This document shows positions 55,063 to 64,000 of a stretch of 64,000 nucleotides of DNA, piece after piece (within the stretch, counting starts at the first letter, position 1; each line of letters opens with the position of its first letter). The stretch is from contig NZ_AUIJ01000006.1 of NCBI RefSeq assembly GCF_000423645.1, positions 1 through 64,000 of the forward strand. Direction: 5' to 3'. The translations under genes and the position numbers were made by a program. The DNA is from Sediminimonas qiaohouensis DSM 21189 (GTDB taxonomy: Bacteria > Pseudomonadota > Alphaproteobacteria > Rhodobacterales > Rhodobacteraceae). The notes under the pieces were generated by a model. The model did no database searches and was not told the DNA's origin. It was given only the letters and a program-made list of their open reading frames with translations.

Positions 55063-56190
55063 TTACTCTTCGCCCTGCGCCTCGGCGCGGCTCTTGCCGG
55101 ACACGTTGAGCGCCAGCGTCGCGGCCATCAGCCCATCGAGATCGCCGTCAAGGACACCCTTGGTATCGGACGTCTCGTAATTGGTGCGCAGGTCCTTGAC
55201 CATCTGGTAGGGCTGCAACACGTACGACCGGATCTGGTTGCCCCAGCCGGCCTCGCCCTTGGCCTCGTGGGCCTCGTTGATGGCGGCGTTGCGCTTGTCC
55301 AACTCCAGCTGATACAGCCGCGATTTCAACGCTTTCATGGCGATATCGCGGTTCTGGTGCTGCGACTTCTCGGAACTGGTCACGACGATGCCCGTGGGCG
55401 CGTGGGTGATCCGCACGGCCGAGTCGGTGGTGTTCACGTGCTGGCCGCCCGCCCCGGAGGAACGGTAGGTGTCGATGCGAATATCGGCGGGGTTCACGTC
55501 GATCTCGATATTGTCGTCGACCACCGGGTAGACCCAGACCGAGCAGAACGAGGTGTGCCGCTTGGCCGCGCTGTCATAGGGCGAGATGCGCACAAGGCGG
55601 TGCACGCCGGATTCGGATTTCAGCCAACCATAGGCGTTGTGGCCGGAAATCTTGTAGGTGGCCGATTTGATGCCCGCCTCGTCGCCGGGGCTTTGGGCCT
55701 GCAACTCGACCGTGTAGCCCTTTTTCTCGGCCCACCGGACATACATGCGCGCCAGCATCGCCGCCCAATCGCACGATTCGGTGCCCCCTGCCCCTGCGTT
55801 GATCTCAAGGAAGGTGTCGTTGCCGTCCGCCTCGCCGTCCAAAAGCGCCTCAAGTTCTTTCTTGGCGGCGCGCTCGGCCAGTGCCTTGAGGGCCTCCTCG
55901 GCCTCGGCAATGACCTCTTCGTCGCCTTCGGCCTCGCCCATCTCGATCAGGCCGACATTATCGTCAAGCTCTTGCTGGATGCCGTTGACGGTATCCATCG
56001 CATCGACCAGCGTCTGCCGGTCGCGCATCAACTTTTGCGCGCGGGCGGGATCGTCCCACAGGGTCGGGTCCTCGACCCGGGCGTTGAATTCCTCAAGCCG
56101 GTGGGGCGCCATTTCCCAATCCATCCGCTGGCGCAGCAGGTCCAGCGACTTCTCGATTTCGGCAACTTTTGCTTCGGCTTCGGCGCGCAT
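55063..56190 (-). CDS. prfB: peptide chain release factor 2
   Basis: 375 residues in one uninterrupted frame, so the programmed frameshift of E. coli prfB is absent. The catalytic [20 protein letters not shown] region carries the GGQ motif that triggers peptide release. The stop-codon-reading tripeptide region reads [15 protein letters not shown] (SPY in place of the E. coli SPF), which still fits UGA/UAA recognition. Domain 1 coiled coil occupies about 1-110. The start sits 86 bases from the mrcA stop. Both prfB and mrcA lie between the two inverted repeat copies. Confidence 0.96.
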   Translation of the reverse strand: MRAEAEAKVAEIEKSLDLLRQRMDWEMAPHRLEEFNARVEDPTLWDDPARAQKLMRDRQTLVDAMDTVNGIQQELDDNVGLIEMGEAEGDEEVIAEAEEALKALAERAAKKELEALLDGEADGNDTFLEINAGAGGTESCDWAAMLARMYVRWAEKKGYTVELQAQSPGDEAGIKSATYKISGHNAYGWLKSESGVHRLVRISPYDSAAKRHTSFCSVWVYPVVDDNIEIDVNPADIRIDTYRSSGAGGQHVNTTDSAVRITHAPTGIVVTSSEKSQHQNRDIAMKALKSRLYQLELDKRNAAINEAHEAKGEAGWGNQIRSYVLQPYQMVKDLRTNYETSDTKGVLDGDLDGLMAATLALNVSGKSRAEAQGEE

Positions 56191-56276
56191 TGGGCATTCC
56201 TGATGTGGTGATGGCGTCTCAGGGCAGCGTGATAGACCACTGCCCGCTCAGGGGCAAGCGAGCGCACGCGCGCGGC

Positions 56277-58820
56277 TTAGTAGAGGCCGCCAGAGCTGAT
56301 CGTGCCAAAATTGGCCTTGGGGCCGACGGTGGCCTTGCGCCCGGTGGAGGTCGTGACCTCCTTGTCGGTCTGCTCCGCCCGTGTTCCGTCGCCCTGTTCG
56401 AACAGCAGCAGGTTCGAGCCCATGGCGAACCCGCCGTCATAGGTGATGCCGAAAACGGGCTCCTCTCCGTCGCGGAAATACTCGGCCACGACCTGCTCTC
56501 CGCTGGCGTCATCGGGCAGGCGCGCGCCGGTGTAGCGGTCAATCTTGAGGAAATGCCCGCCGGGCGGCACGCGGAACGGACCGCCACCGAATTTCTTGAT
56601 CGCCTCGGTCATGAATTCCTGGAACACCGGGCCGCACATGGTCGAGCCGTAGGCGCCGTGCCCCAAACCGCGCGGCTGGTCAAAGCCGATGTAGCAGCCC
56701 GCGACCATGTTGCTGGTGAAGCCGATGAACCACGCATCGCGCGCGTCGTTGGTGGTGCCGGTCTTGCCCGCGACGGGGACCGGCAGGCTGATGGCGCCGG
56801 CGGCGGTGCCGCGATCAACCACGCCCTTCATCATCGAGGTTAGCTGATAGGCGGTGATGGCGTTCATCACGCGCTCGCGGGTGGAGATCACGCGCGGGGG
56901 CTGTCCGGGGGGCAGATCGGGGTCGTCGCAATCGACGCAGGCGCGGCGATCGTGGCGGTAGACGGTGTTGCCGTAGCGGTCCTGCACGCGGTCCACCAGC
57001 GTGGGTTCGACCCGCTCGCCGCCATTGGCGAACATGGCGTAGGCCGCGACCATGTTATAAAGCGTCGTCTCTTCCGAGCCGAGCGCGTTGGCAAGGTAGG
57101 TATCCATGTCCTGGTAGACGCCGAACCGTTCGGCGTAATCGGCGATCACGTCCATGCCCACCTCTTGCGCGAGGCGGATCGTCATCAGGTTGCGCGAGTG
57201 CTCGATCCCGGTGCGCAGGGGCGTGGGGCCGTAGTACTTGTTGGACGAGTTGCGCGGCCGCCAGACACCATCGGGGGTATCGATCTCGATCGGGGCGTCG
57301 ACGACGATGGTCGCGGGGGAATAGCCGCTATCGAGGGCCGAGGCGTAGACAAATGGCTTGAAGCTGGAACCGGGCTGCCGGCGGGCCTGCGTGGCGCGGT
57401 TGAACACCGAATCCTGGTAGCTGAAGCCGCCTTGCATGGCGATCACGCGGCCGGTGTTGACGTCCATCGCCATGAACCCGCCCTGCGCCTCGGGCACCTG
57501 CCGCACGGACCAGTTGGCGAAATTGCCCTCGTCGTCGGTGACGCGGCGCACATGCACGACCTCGCCCACCTCGAAGGTTTCAAAGAAATCGCCGGGCAGC
57601 CACGCGATATCCTTGCGCGGGATGACATGCGGCGTATCGGCGTCGGGCGCGACGCCCTCGATGCCGATGCGCATCTGCTGATCGGCGATGTCGAGGATGA
57701 CGGCCGGGTACCATGTGCCGTCCAGGTCGATGTCGCGGGCCACGTCCGTCTCCGACAGCGCTGCGCGCCACGCCTCTTCGTCCTTTAGCGCCTCTTGCGG
57801 GATGGATTTGCCGGTGCCGCGCCATTTGCCCTTGTTGCGGTCGTATTCCTCAAGCCGGCTGCGCAGGGCATGGGTCGCGATGGTCTGCATCTCTGGATCC
57901 ACGGTCGCGCGCACGCTCAGCCCGCCCGAGAAAAACTCTTCCTCGCCGAAATCGCGGCTCAGTTGGCGGCGGATCTCGTCGGTGAAATAGTCGCGCGGCG
58001 GCAGCTCGGCCTGGTAGCTTTGGAAATCGCCCTGCTGGACCGAGCGAACGGGCAGATCGGCCTCGGCCTTGTAGGTGGCCTCGGAGATATAGCCGTTCTC
58101 GTACATCTCGCGCAGGACGAAATTGCGCCGGTCGCGCAGGCGGGTCTTTTCGCGCACCGGGTGATAATCCGACGGAGCCTTGGGCATGGCGGCAAGGAAG
58201 GCCGCCTCGTGCGGGGCAAGCTCCGGCAGGGTCTTGTTGAAATAGGTCTGCGCGGCGGCGGTGACGCCGTACGAGTTCTGCCCGAGGAAAATCTCGTTGA
58301 GATACAGCTCGAGGATATCTTCCTTGCTCAGGGTTTCCTCGATGCGGGTGGCAAGGATGATTTCCTTGATCTTGCGCTCGATCCGGCGGTCGCCGCTGAG
58401 CAGGAAGTTCTTCATCACCTGCTGCGTGATGGTCGAGGCCCCGCGCACATTGCGCCCGCGCGAGCGGACGGCCTCGAATACGGCGCTGGCTATGCCGCGC
58501 GCGTCATAGCCGCTATGGGTGTAGAAATTCTTGTCCTCGGCCGAGATGAACGCCTGCTTGACCAGGTCGGGGATATCCTCGGCCGGGGTGAACAGGCGGC
58601 GTTCGCGGGCGAACTCGTCGATGATGCGGCCGCGGGCCGAATAGATGCGACTGATCGTTGGCGGGGTATATTGCGCAAGGCTCTGGTGGCTGGGCAGGTC
58701 ACGCCCGTAAACCCAGAACACCGCGCCGATGCTGAGCGCGATGACAAGCACCGACAGCGTGATCAGCGTGAAGAGACCGCCGAAGAAAGAGAAAATGAAT
58801 CGCAGCACCGATCGCCCCAT
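56277..58820 (-). CDS. mrcA: penicillin-binding protein 1A (bifunctional peptidoglycan synthase)
   Basis: 847 residues. N-terminal membrane anchor (FIFSFFGGLFTLITLSVLVI, about 9-40), glycosyltransferase domain with AEDKNFYTHSGYD (catalytic Glu), GASTITQQVMKN and RKIKEIILA, an OB-like insert (about 300-440), then the transpeptidase with GSSFKPF (nucleophile Ser), SRN and KTGTTND. It polymerises and cross-links the cell wall from the periplasmic side. The next minus-strand gene upstream is amiC, a wall hydrolase, so this is a cell-wall neighbourhood. Confidence 0.96.
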   Translation of the reverse strand: MGRSVLRFIFSFFGGLFTLITLSVLVIALSIGAVFWVYGRDLPSHQSLAQYTPPTISRIYSARGRIIDEFARERRLFTPAEDIPDLVKQAFISAEDKNFYTHSGYDARGIASAVFEAVRSRGRNVRGASTITQQVMKNFLLSGDRRIERKIKEIILATRIEETLSKEDILELYLNEIFLGQNSYGVTAAAQTYFNKTLPELAPHEAAFLAAMPKAPSDYHPVREKTRLRDRRNFVLREMYENGYISEATYKAEADLPVRSVQQGDFQSYQAELPPRDYFTDEIRRQLSRDFGEEEFFSGGLSVRATVDPEMQTIATHALRSRLEEYDRNKGKWRGTGKSIPQEALKDEEAWRAALSETDVARDIDLDGTWYPAVILDIADQQMRIGIEGVAPDADTPHVIPRKDIAWLPGDFFETFEVGEVVHVRRVTDDEGNFANWSVRQVPEAQGGFMAMDVNTGRVIAMQGGFSYQDSVFNRATQARRQPGSSFKPFVYASALDSGYSPATIVVDAPIEIDTPDGVWRPRNSSNKYYGPTPLRTGIEHSRNLMTIRLAQEVGMDVIADYAERFGVYQDMDTYLANALGSEETTLYNMVAAYAMFANGGERVEPTLVDRVQDRYGNTVYRHDRRACVDCDDPDLPPGQPPRVISTRERVMNAITAYQLTSMMKGVVDRGTAAGAISLPVPVAGKTGTTNDARDAWFIGFTSNMVAGCYIGFDQPRGLGHGAYGSTMCGPVFQEFMTEAIKKFGGGPFRVPPGGHFLKIDRYTGARLPDDASGEQVVAEYFRDGEEPVFGITYDGGFAMGSNLLLFEQGDGTRAEQTDKEVTTSTGRKATVGPKANFGTISSGGLY

Positions 58821-58927
58821 ACTGTTGCGCCCCTCATATAGGCCCCCAAGGCGGCAGCGTCAAAACAAGACGCGCGCAGGTATGGGCGGGATGTTGCTGT
58901 GGGTGGTCGTTGCGCAGCCGACCAAGG

Positions 58928-59147
58928 AGCCGCGCAGTGCCGGGCCGCGGTGCGGCGATCCTACGCCAGTGCGGGGCATTTTATGCCTGCCAAACCCGAA
59001 GAACCTTGGAGCGTTGCGCAGGTGTCAGCCAAATCGCCATGCCGCCACGCCGAAAGCGTGCCGATGATGGACGGCGCCCCTTTGGGGCGACGGGCGGCCC
59101 GGCGATGCGCGGCGGCCTCCGGCCGCTATTTCGCGCGCCTCTTGGGC
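58928..59147 (+). repeat. long dispersed repeat, copy 1
   Basis: Partner of the inverted copy at 54836-55014, so the prfB-mrcA block is bracketed by them. This copy has about 35-45 extra bases (near 59045-59090) that include the hairpin GGCGCCCC-TTT-GGGGCG. A second hairpin GCGGCC-TCC-GGCCGC follows at about 59110-59125. The right end touches the amiC stop. The rest of the 329-base gap 58821-59149 is mrcA promoter DNA with no gene seen. Confidence 0.75.
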
Positions 59148-59149
59148 CG

Positions 59150-60379
59150 CTACTGGCGCAAGGCAGCATCCTCGATCCGCCAGGCATCAAGTGCTGCGCG
59201 AATGCCGCTGGCCAGATCCGCGCGCCATGCCGCGTCGCGCAGGTTCTCGATATCGCGGTCACTGGTCAGAAACCCCATTTCCAGCAGCACCGAGGGGATG
59301 TCGGCGGCCTTGAGCACGGAAAACGCCGCGCGCCGGATCGGGTGCGCGTTGAGCGCGCCAACGCTCTCGCCCATCCCGTCCACCATCGCCTGCGCCAGCC
59401 GCCGCGCGCGCGGCCGCGTCTCCCGGCGCGCAAGGTCCAGCAAGATACCCGCCACCTGGTCATCCTGCCCGGTCAGGTCCACCCCGGCGAGGATATCATC
59501 GCGGTCGTGCCGCTCGGCCAAACGGGCGCTGGCGGCGTCGCTGGCGCTAGCTGACAACAGGTAGACGGCGGCGCCATGCGCCTGCCCCTGCACCAGCGTA
59601 TCGGCATGCAGCGAGATGAACAGATCGGCCTGCATCTCATGCGCCAGCGCCACCCGCCGCTCAAGCGCGACGAAACGATCATCGCTGCGCGTCATCAGCA
59701 CCTCGTAGCCGCCCGCGCGAACCAACTCCTCCTTCAGCTCACGCGCGAAGGTCAGGGTCAGGTTCTTTTCGCTGAGCCCGTCCCGCTCGGCGCCGGGATC
59801 TATGCCGCCATGACCGGGGTCCAGCATCACCCGAAGGGGACCCGCGCCCGAGCCCTCAGGCGCGCGCGCGGCGCGGGCGCGCACCGGCGGCATATCCCAG
59901 CGGGGATCGCGCGGGGCACCGGCACGCGCGGCGAACTCCTCACTGGTGGCGCTGCGCATCTCGGCGCGCAAGCGTGCCTTTCCCGTCTCGACATCGACGC
60001 GCATCGCCACCGTGTCGATCACCATCGGCGCGGCAAGATCCACCACCATCCGCGACCAACCGGGGCGAAACCCGCCAAAGCGCAGATCGCGCGCCCCATC
60101 GGCGTTCAGCATCACGGTGCGGTCCACGCCGGTCCAGTCCACCTCGCGGAAATCAAGCACAAGGCGGGGCGGCGCGGCCAGCGTGTAGGCACGGTACGGC
60201 ACCCCCTGCGACAGCGCCAGATCAAGCCGTAGCCCGCCACCGCGCGTATCGGTCACCAGGCTGCCGGCCGGATCGACCCGCGCCAGCCCGCCAAGCCCCT
60301 GCTGCGCGCCCCCGCGCGGCACAAACGCCGCGCAGACCAATGCAAATGCCACAAATGCCAGTATCGGTGCCCTGCTCAT
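59150..60379 (-). CDS. amiC: N-acetylmuramoyl-L-alanine amidase
   Basis: 409 residues from ATG at 60379, which puts a signal peptide at the N-terminus (MSRAPILAFVAFALVCAAFV, then PRGGAQQ). An AMIN domain (about 45-150, VPYRAYTLAAPPRLVLDFRE) targets the septal wall; the amidase_3 domain has VMLDPGHGGIDPGAERDG (zinc His), SEKNLTLTFARELKEEL, FISLHAD and LLEMGFLTSDRDIENL (catalytic Glu). It removes stem peptides from peptidoglycan during daughter-cell separation. Divergent from the M48/TPR protease with 194 bases between the starts. Confidence 0.93.
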   Translation of the reverse strand: MSRAPILAFVAFALVCAAFVPRGGAQQGLGGLARVDPAGSLVTDTRGGGLRLDLALSQGVPYRAYTLAAPPRLVLDFREVDWTGVDRTVMLNADGARDLRFGGFRPGWSRMVVDLAAPMVIDTVAMRVDVETGKARLRAEMRSATSEEFAARAGAPRDPRWDMPPVRARAARAPEGSGAGPLRVMLDPGHGGIDPGAERDGLSEKNLTLTFARELKEELVRAGGYEVLMTRSDDRFVALERRVALAHEMQADLFISLHADTLVQGQAHGAAVYLLSASASDAASARLAERHDRDDILAGVDLTGQDDQVAGILLDLARRETRPRARRLAQAMVDGMGESVGALNAHPIRRAAFSVLKAADIPSVLLEMGFLTSDRDIENLRDAAWRADLASGIRAALDAWRIEDAALRQ

Positions 60380-60573
60380 GTCCTGCCCGTTCGTTGCAAG
60401 CAATGTTTCGGCGACAGTATCGCAAGCGGCGGGGCAATGCACGCCTCCCGCGCCATCGGCGGGAGATTGCCATCACAATCACGCCAACGGCGCAGGGCCT
60501 GCTTGAAGCGGGCCTTGGTTTGTTCCTATGCTGCGCGGGACGTTGCGATTTCCTGACCGCGAGGCCCCCTGCG

Positions 60574-61914
60574 ATGCGCGCAATTCCAAGGCTCTGTGCC
60601 ACGACCCTTGTCGCGGTGGCGCTGGCGTGGCCGGCGCAGGTTGCGCACGCGGTGACCCTGATCCGCGACGCAGGGATGGAACATGCCCTATCGAAGCTGG
60701 CGCGCCCGGTCCTCAACGCGGCAGGGCTGGCGCCGGGGCAGGTGCGGGTGCTGGTGATCCGCGATTCCTCGCTCAACGCGTTCGTGCTGGATAACCAGCA
60801 TATCTTCATCCATTCGGGCATGCTGTTGCGGATGAAGGACGCTGCGATGCTGCAATCGGTGATCGCGCACGAGGCGGCGCATATCGCCAACGGCCACATC
60901 CTGCGGCGTGGCGTCAACGCGGGCATGGCCAGCACCGTAACCGGCCTTGGCATCGCGCTGGCGGCGGTGGCGGCGGCCTCCGGCGCGGCGGGCAGCGCGG
61001 CGGCGGGCCTTGGCATGGGCATGGCCGGATCGGCCGAGCGGGTGTTCATGTCGCACACCCGCGCCGAGGAAAGCGCCGCCGACACCTCGGGCCTGCGCTA
61101 CATGTCCCGCGCGGGCGTCCCGCCCGAAGGGTTCACCCGCGTGATGGACCTGTTTCGCGGCCAGGAGGTGCTCAGCCAGGGGCGCCAGGATCCGTACGCG
61201 CGCACCCACCCCCTGACCCGCGACCGGCAGCGCGCGATCAAGGCACAGATCGCCGCGCTGGAGGGGCAAACCGCCACGCCCGACGACAGCGCCGAGTACT
61301 GGTTCGCGCGCGCCACCGGCAAGCTGTCGGCGTATCTGCGCGCGCCGGGCTGGACCCTGCCGCGCGTGGAGGGCAGCCGAACGCGCGACATCGCGTTGAT
61401 GCGCAAGGCGGTCGCCTATCACCAGATGCCCGACACCGTGCGCGCCATCGCGGCGGCGGATGAATTGGCCGCGATGCGCCCGCAAGACCCGTTCGTACAT
61501 GAATTGCGCGGCCAGATCCTGTTGGAAAGCCGCCGCATGGCCCCGGCGGTGCGCGCGTATGAACGTGCCGTCGAATTGGCGCCGGAAAACGCCATGGTGA
61601 TGGCCGGGCTGGGCCGGGCGCTGTTGGCGGCGGACCGCCCCGATGAGGCGCGCGAGATCCTCGAGCGCGCCCGGCGGCGCGATTTCCGCAACCCGCGGAT
61701 GCTGCGCGACCTGGCCACCGCCTATGCGCGCCTAAATCAGACCGGCATGGCATCGCTGGTCACCGCCGAGCGTTACGCCCTCGTGGGGCGGTTCAAGGAT
61801 GCCGAGCTTAACGCCAGCCGCGCCGAAGGCCTACTGCCGCGCGGCTCCTCTGCTTGGCTTCGGGCGCAGGATGTGATCTCTGCGGCTGAGGCCGAACTTG
61901 ATAAACGGAGATAA
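60574..61914 (+). CDS. periplasmic M48-family metalloprotease with TPR region (BepA/YfgC-like)
   Basis: 446 residues from ATG at 60574; upstream frame extension overlaps amiC. The signal MRAIPRLCATTLVAVALAWP (then AQVAHA) is followed by an M48 domain with HEAAH at 99-103, the third ligand Glu in TRAEESAADTSGLRYM, and an HPLTRDR segment. TPR-like helices (DPFVHELRGQILLESRRMAP and onward) fill 290-440. BepA-type proteins act in outer-membrane protein assembly or degradation. The first thioredoxin-fold gene starts three bases after its stop, so they form an operon. Confidence 0.92.
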   Translation: MRAIPRLCATTLVAVALAWPAQVAHAVTLIRDAGMEHALSKLARPVLNAAGLAPGQVRVLVIRDSSLNAFVLDNQHIFIHSGMLLRMKDAAMLQSVIAHEAAHIANGHILRRGVNAGMASTVTGLGIALAAVAAASGAAGSAAAGLGMGMAGSAERVFMSHTRAEESAADTSGLRYMSRAGVPPEGFTRVMDLFRGQEVLSQGRQDPYARTHPLTRDRQRAIKAQIAALEGQTATPDDSAEYWFARATGKLSAYLRAPGWTLPRVEGSRTRDIALMRKAVAYHQMPDTVRAIAAADELAAMRPQDPFVHELRGQILLESRRMAPAVRAYERAVELAPENAMVMAGLGRALLAADRPDEAREILERARRRDFRNPRMLRDLATAYARLNQTGMASLVTAERYALVGRFKDAELNASRAEGLLPRGSSAWLRAQDVISAAEAELDKRR

Positions 61915-61917
61915 CCC

Positions 61918-62667
61918 ATGAAAGCCCTTTTAGCCGCAGCAGCCGCCGCGATCGCGCTTGCCGGTCCGGCCAGTGCCCTTGACCTGACCGACATGAACCA
62001 GAGCGAGCGCAGCGCGCTCCGCGAGGAAATCCGCGCCTACCTCCTGGACAACCCCGAGGTGATCATGGAGGCCGTCGCAATCCTTGAGCAGCGCCAGAAC
62101 GCGCAAAAGGCGCAAAGCGACGCGCAGATGATCGCAACCAACGCCGAGGCCCTCTTTGAGGACGACGCGTCATGGGTGGGCGGCAACCCCGATGGCGATC
62201 TGACCCTGGTCGAGTTCATGGATTACCGCTGCGGCTACTGCCGCAAGGCGGCGCCCGAGGTGAGCGAGTTGATCGAAAGCGACGGCAACATCCGCATCAT
62301 CGTCAAGGAATTCCCGATCCTGGGCGATCAATCGGTGATCGCCTCGCGCTTTGCGATCGCGGTGCTGCAGCTTGAAGGCGACGCGGCCTACGAGAAGGCG
62401 CATGACACCCTGATCAAGTTCAAGGGCGAGATCGGGCGCGATGCACTGACCCGTATCGCGGGCGACCTGGGGCTGGAGGCCGCGCCGATCCTGGAACGGA
62501 TGGACAGTGACGCGGTGACCGAGGTGATCTCGCGCAACCACCAACTGGCCAGCCGGCTGCAGATCACCGGCACACCGACCTTCGTGATGGGCGAGCAGAT
62601 GCTGCGCGGTTACGTGCCACTGGACAAGATGCGCCAGATCGCGGCGCAGATCCGAAAGGACCAGTAA
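61918..62667 (+). CDS. secreted DsbA-family thiol:disulfide protein
   Basis: 249 residues. Sec signal MKALLAAAAAAIALAGPASA, an N-terminal helical extension (about 21-85, LREEIRAYLLDNPEVIMEAV) as in Com1/ScsC-type proteins, then the thioredoxin-fold domain with active-site CGYC at 105-108 (VEFMDYRCGYCRKAAPE) and cis-Pro loop TGTPTFVMG. Probable periplasmic oxidase or isomerase; the N-terminal helices may make it oligomeric like ScsC. Followed four bases later by a related gene. Confidence 0.9.
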   Translation: MKALLAAAAAAIALAGPASALDLTDMNQSERSALREEIRAYLLDNPEVIMEAVAILEQRQNAQKAQSDAQMIATNAEALFEDDASWVGGNPDGDLTLVEFMDYRCGYCRKAAPEVSELIESDGNIRIIVKEFPILGDQSVIASRFAIAVLQLEGDAAYEKAHDTLIKFKGEIGRDALTRIAGDLGLEAAPILERMDSDAVTEVISRNHQLASRLQITGTPTFVMGEQMLRGYVPLDKMRQIAAQIRKDQ

Positions 62668-62671
62668 GGCA

Positions 62672-63211
62672 ATGCACGCGGGCGGCAAAACGTGCCGCGG
62701 CGCGGCGGCGGCGATGTGCCTGCTGGCCGCGCCTGCCGCCACGGCCGGTGCGCTCGATGACGCGTCACGCGAAATCCTGGGCGCCGAGATCGCGAAAGTG
62801 CTGACCGCTGAGCCCGAGATCGTCGCGCGTGCCCTGAACGCGCCGCCCGCCCCGGCAGACATCTACCGCGACGCGGTGGCGCGCGATCTCGATACCATCG
62901 CGGGGCTGTCCGCCCGGCTCTTTGCCCCCACGCAACAGGGCTTTGGCCCCGCCGGGCAACGCGCGACGATCGCGCTGTTCACGCGCGGCGGCTGCGCGCC
63001 CTGCAAGCAAGCCGAGGCAGAGCTGCGCAAGCTGACCAGCAAGACCGGGGTACGAGTGGCGCTCTTTGACATGGACGAACATGCCGAGCTGGCAGCAAAG
63101 CTCGGCCTCGACAGCGCGCCCTCCTACGTGATGCGCGACCGGATGCTGCGCGGGCACATGCCGGCGATCGTGCTCAAGCGCTACATCCGCGAGGCGCGCG
63201 CACAGGACTAA
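62672..63211 (+). CDS. smaller secreted thioredoxin-fold protein
   Basis: 179 residues. A signal-like N-terminus (GAAAAMCLLAAPAATAGA), a helical segment resembling the N-terminal extension of the preceding protein (REILGAEIAKVLTAEPEIVA), then a thioredoxin-like domain with CAPC at 108-111 (LFTRGGCAPCKQAEAELRK) and a cis-Pro-like SAPSYVMRD. It seems a shortened paralogue or partner of the upstream DsbA-like protein. It may reduce or recycle it, or act on outer-membrane proteins handled by the M48/TPR protease. Two thiol proteins in tandem is unusual. Confidence 0.82.
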   Translation: MHAGGKTCRGAAAAMCLLAAPAATAGALDDASREILGAEIAKVLTAEPEIVARALNAPPAPADIYRDAVARDLDTIAGLSARLFAPTQQGFGPAGQRATIALFTRGGCAPCKQAEAELRKLTSKTGVRVALFDMDEHAELAAKLGLDSAPSYVMRDRMLRGHMPAIVLKRYIREARAQD

Positions 63212-63235
63212 CCCCTTGCGCATAGGCCCATAGGC

Positions 63236-63350
63236 CGGGAGCCTCCGGCGGGAGTATTTCGGGCAAGATGAAGCGCAAAGCGGCCTGCATGCATCTTCTG
63301 GCCTTAAATATCCCGGGGGAGGCGCCGCAGGCGACGGGGGCAGCGCCCCC
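63236..63350. repeat. dispersed intergenic repeat, copy B, with inverted half copy
   Basis: CATCTTCTGGCCTTAAATATCCCGGGGG...GACGGGGGCAGCGCCCCC at 63291-63350 is related to copy A at 10841-10900. In addition 63240-63270 (CCTCCGGCGGGAGTATTTCGGGCAAGATGAAG) is an inverted, diverged copy of the left half, so the stretch can fold into a long hairpin between the convergent thioredoxin-fold and ispG genes. It may end both transcripts. Confidence 0.65.
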
Positions 63351-63385
63351 AATCAACGCGTCCTGCGTGGCGCAGCCACTCCGCT

Positions 63386-64000
63386 TTATTCGGCGGCTTT
63401 CGGGGCGGCCTCGCCTGCCTCGATCTCGGCGGCGCGCTTCTCGACCTGCTCGACGATGTGGTCGATCATCTGATCGTTGGACATCTTGTGGCTTTGCGCG
63501 CCCGCGAGGTAGACCATGCCGGCCCCTGCCCCGCCGCCGGTAAAGCCGACATCGGTCATCAGGGCCTCGCCCGGCCCGTTCACGACGCAGCCGATGATCG
63601 ACAGGCTCATCGGGGTCTTGATGTGCTCAAGCCGCTGTTCAAGGGTCTCGACCGTCTTGATCACGTCGAACCCCTGCCGCGCGCAGGACGGGCACGAGAT
63701 GATGTTGACGCCGCGGTGGCGCAGCCCGAGGGATTTCAGGATCTCGTAACCAACCTTGACCTCCTCCACCGGATCGGCGCTGAGGCTGACGCGGACGGTA
63801 TCGCCGATCCCCATCCACAGCAGGTTGCCCAGACCGATCGCGCTCTTGATCGTGCCGGAGGTCAGGCCGCCCGCCTCGGTGATGCCAAGGTGAATGGGGG
63901 CATCCGTGGCCTCGGCCAACCCCTGGTAGGCGGCGGCGGCCATGAACACATCCGACGCCTTGACCGAGATCTTGAACTCGTGAAAGTCGTTATCCTGCAG
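63386..64000 (-). CDS. ispG: 4-hydroxy-3-methylbut-2-enyl diphosphate synthase, C-terminal part (runs off window)
   Basis: The frame continues to base 64000 without a start, so the N-terminus lies beyond the window; the ATG at 63949 is internal. [60 protein letters not shown] (two cluster cysteines) and [13 protein letters not shown] (third cysteine) are the IspG/GcpE [4Fe-4S] signatures. It carries out the next-to-last step of the MEP isoprenoid pathway, reducing the cyclic diphosphate MEcPP to HMBPP. The tail [17 protein letters not shown] is extra to the core fold. Confidence 0.95.
   Translation of the reverse strand: MQDNDFHEFKISVKASDVFMAAAAYQGLAEATDAPIHLGITEAGGLTSGTIKSAIGLGNLLWMGIGDTVRVSLSADPVEEVKVGYEILKSLGLRHRGVNIISCPSCARQGFDVIKTVETLEQRLEHIKTPMSLSIIGCVVNGPGEALMTDVGFTGGGAGAGMVYLAGAQSHKMSNDQMIDHIVEQVEKRAAEIEAGEAAPKAAE

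Noticed and set aside
55063-56190. Programmed +1 frameshift in prfB
   Set aside because: The gene is one continuous frame of 375 codons with no in-frame TGA near the start.

Overview
The window is high-GC DNA (by eye mostly above 60% G+C) from an alphaproteobacterium, most likely a marine Rhodobacteraceae (Roseobacter-type) chromosome. The evidence is the combination of a phaZ / phaC-phaP-phaR polyhydroxyalkanoate locus, complete Entner-Doudoroff genes, a DksA with a degenerate zinc finger, a Bpt-type N-end-rule transferase, a long-permease TRAP transporter for small organic acids, and IlvI, prfB, mrcA and ispG versions typical of that group. Assignments come from reading protein motifs; no database search was run.

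Layout. 1-2400 is the edge of a mobile region: the 5' part of an IS5-family insertion sequence that has landed in a small gene, a tyrosine recombinase, a secreted SNase-type nuclease, and a tRNA-Ser(GCU) whose 3' end points at the island. 2545-3752 holds a TerB-like protein coupled to a leaderless PhnD-like binding protein. 3869-12232 is a catabolic block: an amino-acid-type ABC transporter (ATPase, binding protein, two permeases), then two glutamine-synthetase-like ligases flanking a class I amidotransferase, and an FAD oxidase. The gene content is that of a gamma-glutamylation (Puu-type) pathway for an amine. A DegT aminotransferase and a LysR regulator follow. 14708-19165 is PHA metabolism, with GCTGC-N3-GCAGC palindromes that probably bind PhaR. 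19169-22901 is the pgi-pgl-zwf operon, and edd-eda lie at 38176-40622. 23097-29452 is a mixed set (radical SAM protein, anmK, tyrS, desaturase, a foreign AT-rich gene, an FAD monooxygenase), followed by dksA. 30145-33897 is a MoxR ATPase / VWA pair with a lipoprotein and a 56-residue membrane protein between them.

The right half carries housekeeping genes (23S rRNA methyltransferase with a coupled PIN protein, glnE, ybaK-like, bpt), a TRAP operon on the minus strand (45807-50320), and ilvI-ilvH (50939-53316). The ilv genes are preceded by a complete attenuator: promoter, a Val/Ile-rich 15-residue leader peptide, an antiterminator pairing and a terminator. After a DUF2189 membrane protein and a GFA protein come prfB and mrcA, which are bracketed by two inverted copies of a roughly 200-bp repeat. 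The window ends with amiC, a periplasmic M48/TPR protease, two thioredoxin-fold proteins and the 3' part of ispG.

The best candidates for new biology are the amine-glutamylation cluster with its paired ATTTGATCA sites, the prfB-mrcA bracketing repeats, the MoxR-lipoprotein-microprotein-VWA operon, and the unassigned radical SAM protein. I saw no CRISPR array and no unmistakable undescribed defence system.
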